From Vibrio maritimus (GTDB lineage: Bacteria > Pseudomonadota > Gammaproteobacteria > Enterobacterales > Vibrionaceae), in assembly GCA_000755425.1 (NCBI GenBank), contig BBMT01000004.1, positions 124,001 to 188,000 of the forward strand: DNA of 64,000 bases. Reading direction: 5' to 3'. The position numbers were made by a program, and so were the translations under genes. The first letter of the stretch is position 1. Each line of letters begins with the position of its first letter. Of this stretch, positions 63,515-64,000 are shown in pieces. The notes beneath the pieces are model-generated. The model worked only from the letters and a program-made list of their open reading frames with translations, searched no databases and had not been told where the DNA came from.

Positions 63515-64000
63515 TTGAAAGCGATAAAAAGACATCAGGAAATCATTGAATTGGTGACCACGCATGGCTACGTCAGCACGGAAGATTTGGTCGAAAAGTT
63601 CCATGTAAGCCCACAAACGATTCGTCGAGACTTAAACGAATTGGCGGATGCGAACAAAATCAAACGTAATCACGGTGGGGCAACCATTGTGACTAGCTCT
63701 GAAAATTCGTCCTACCAAAGCCGCAAAGTCTCCAATCAGGCAGAGAAAGAGCGGATTGCTGCGCAGCTCGTCAAACACATACCGAATGGTGCGACACTGT
63801 TTATCGATATTGGTACTACCCCAGAAGCCATTGCCAAAGCGCTATTGGTTGAACATAGTGACTTGCGTATCGTGACCAACAACATCAACGTCGCATCTAT
63901 GTTGATGCACAAAGAAAGCTTCCGTGTCATTTTGGCGGGTGGTGAAGTTCGTGGCCGCGATGGTGGTGTCACGGGAGAGTCCACCATTGATTTCGTGGCT
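63515..64000 (+). CDS. glpR: GlpR, DeoR-family repressor of glycerol genes (3' end beyond window)
   Basis: The N-terminal helix-turn-helix is clear: KRHQEIIELVTTHGYVSTEDLV and HVSPQTIRRDLNELADA (two parts of one domain). The DeoR sugar-phosphate-binding domain begins with GATLFIDIGTTPEAIAKAL. TTG 63515 is preferred as the start because GAGGGA lies seven bases upstream, giving MKAIKRHQ; GTG 63509 is too close to it. 162 residues are visible before the right edge. It probably represses glpF-glpK, which diverge from it. Confidence 0.93.
   Translation, partial: MKAIKRHQEIIELVTTHGYVSTEDLVEKFHVSPQTIRRDLNELADANKIKRNHGGATIVTSSENSSYQSRKVSNQAEKERIAAQLVKHIPNGATLFIDIGTTPEAIAKALLVEHSDLRIVTNNINVASMLMHKESFRVILAGGEVRGRDGGVTGESTIDFVA

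Noticed and set aside
1..64000. tRNA, rRNA, CRISPR, transposase or prophage genes
   Set aside because: Looked for and not found on either strand. No regular spacer-repeat pattern or transposase motif was seen.

Overview
The window reads as a chromosomal segment of a marine Vibrio or a close relative. The support is the gene content and order: a class I fumarase beside pabB, ycjX-ycjF, a group-2 Mrp antiporter with MrpA and MrpB in one chain, a CLCA_X protein, a HopJ-family protein, an RpoS-like second sigma factor, H-NOX with a hybrid kinase, and many sensor kinases. No tRNA, rRNA, CRISPR array, transposase or integrase was recognised.

Layout. 1-10 kb: nudL (cut by the left edge) and pabB, neighbours in E. 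coli (pabB-nudL-sdaA), are separated here by about 8 kb of signalling genes: a lone Hpt protein, an RpoS-like sigma factor, two related unknown proteins, a PAS/GGDEF-like/EAL phosphodiesterase, two unknown genes, an H-NOX haem sensor and its hybrid kinase. 10-18.3 kb: fumA, a small membrane protein, ycjX-ycjF, an SLC13-type carboxylate transporter followed by a cyclic-nucleotide-domain kinase and a receiver-only regulator, and an exported rhodanese. 18.7-24.3 kb: the mrp operon. 24.4-33.2 kb: a mixed accessory stretch with a 24-residue membrane peptide, PilZ, a MerR regulator with a metallo-beta-lactamase-fold enzyme, a GNAT, PsiE, a GST, CLCA_X, a methyltransferase, a chemoreceptor and a LuxR-type regulator. 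33.4-40.2 kb (minus strand): AI-2E family transporter, K+ channel, and a FUSC/NodT/DUF1656/HlyD efflux operon. 40.4-49.8 kb: two complete hybrid kinases, one hybrid kinase that has lost its phosphorylated histidine, a HopJ protein, a di-haem peroxidase-like protein and a truncated sigma-70-like protein. 50-60 kb: a complete oligopeptide-type ABC importer on the minus strand and a divergent ABC exporter operon with a CrtC/AttH-like lipoprotein. 60.3-64 kb: a DUF3995 protein and the glycerol genes glpK, glpF and glpR.

Sequence quality decides how the window should be read. About thirty places show a conserved protein continuing in the next frame. In almost every case one base added at a short same-base run restores the family sequence. 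Genes from nudL to the DUF3995 gene are affected, including core metabolic and transport genes, so I treat them as probable base-calling deletions and give joined coordinates. They are probably not real pseudogenes or programmed frameshifts.

The most interesting biology is the signalling block inside the pabB-nudL pair. It holds the parts for a nitric oxide signal (H-NOX, hybrid kinase, free Hpt), a c-di-GMP output (EAL) and a transcriptional output (RpoS-like sigma), with four unrecognised genes among them. The second candidate is the kinase cluster at 40-50 kb, with a pseudokinase and a sigma-region-2-only protein.
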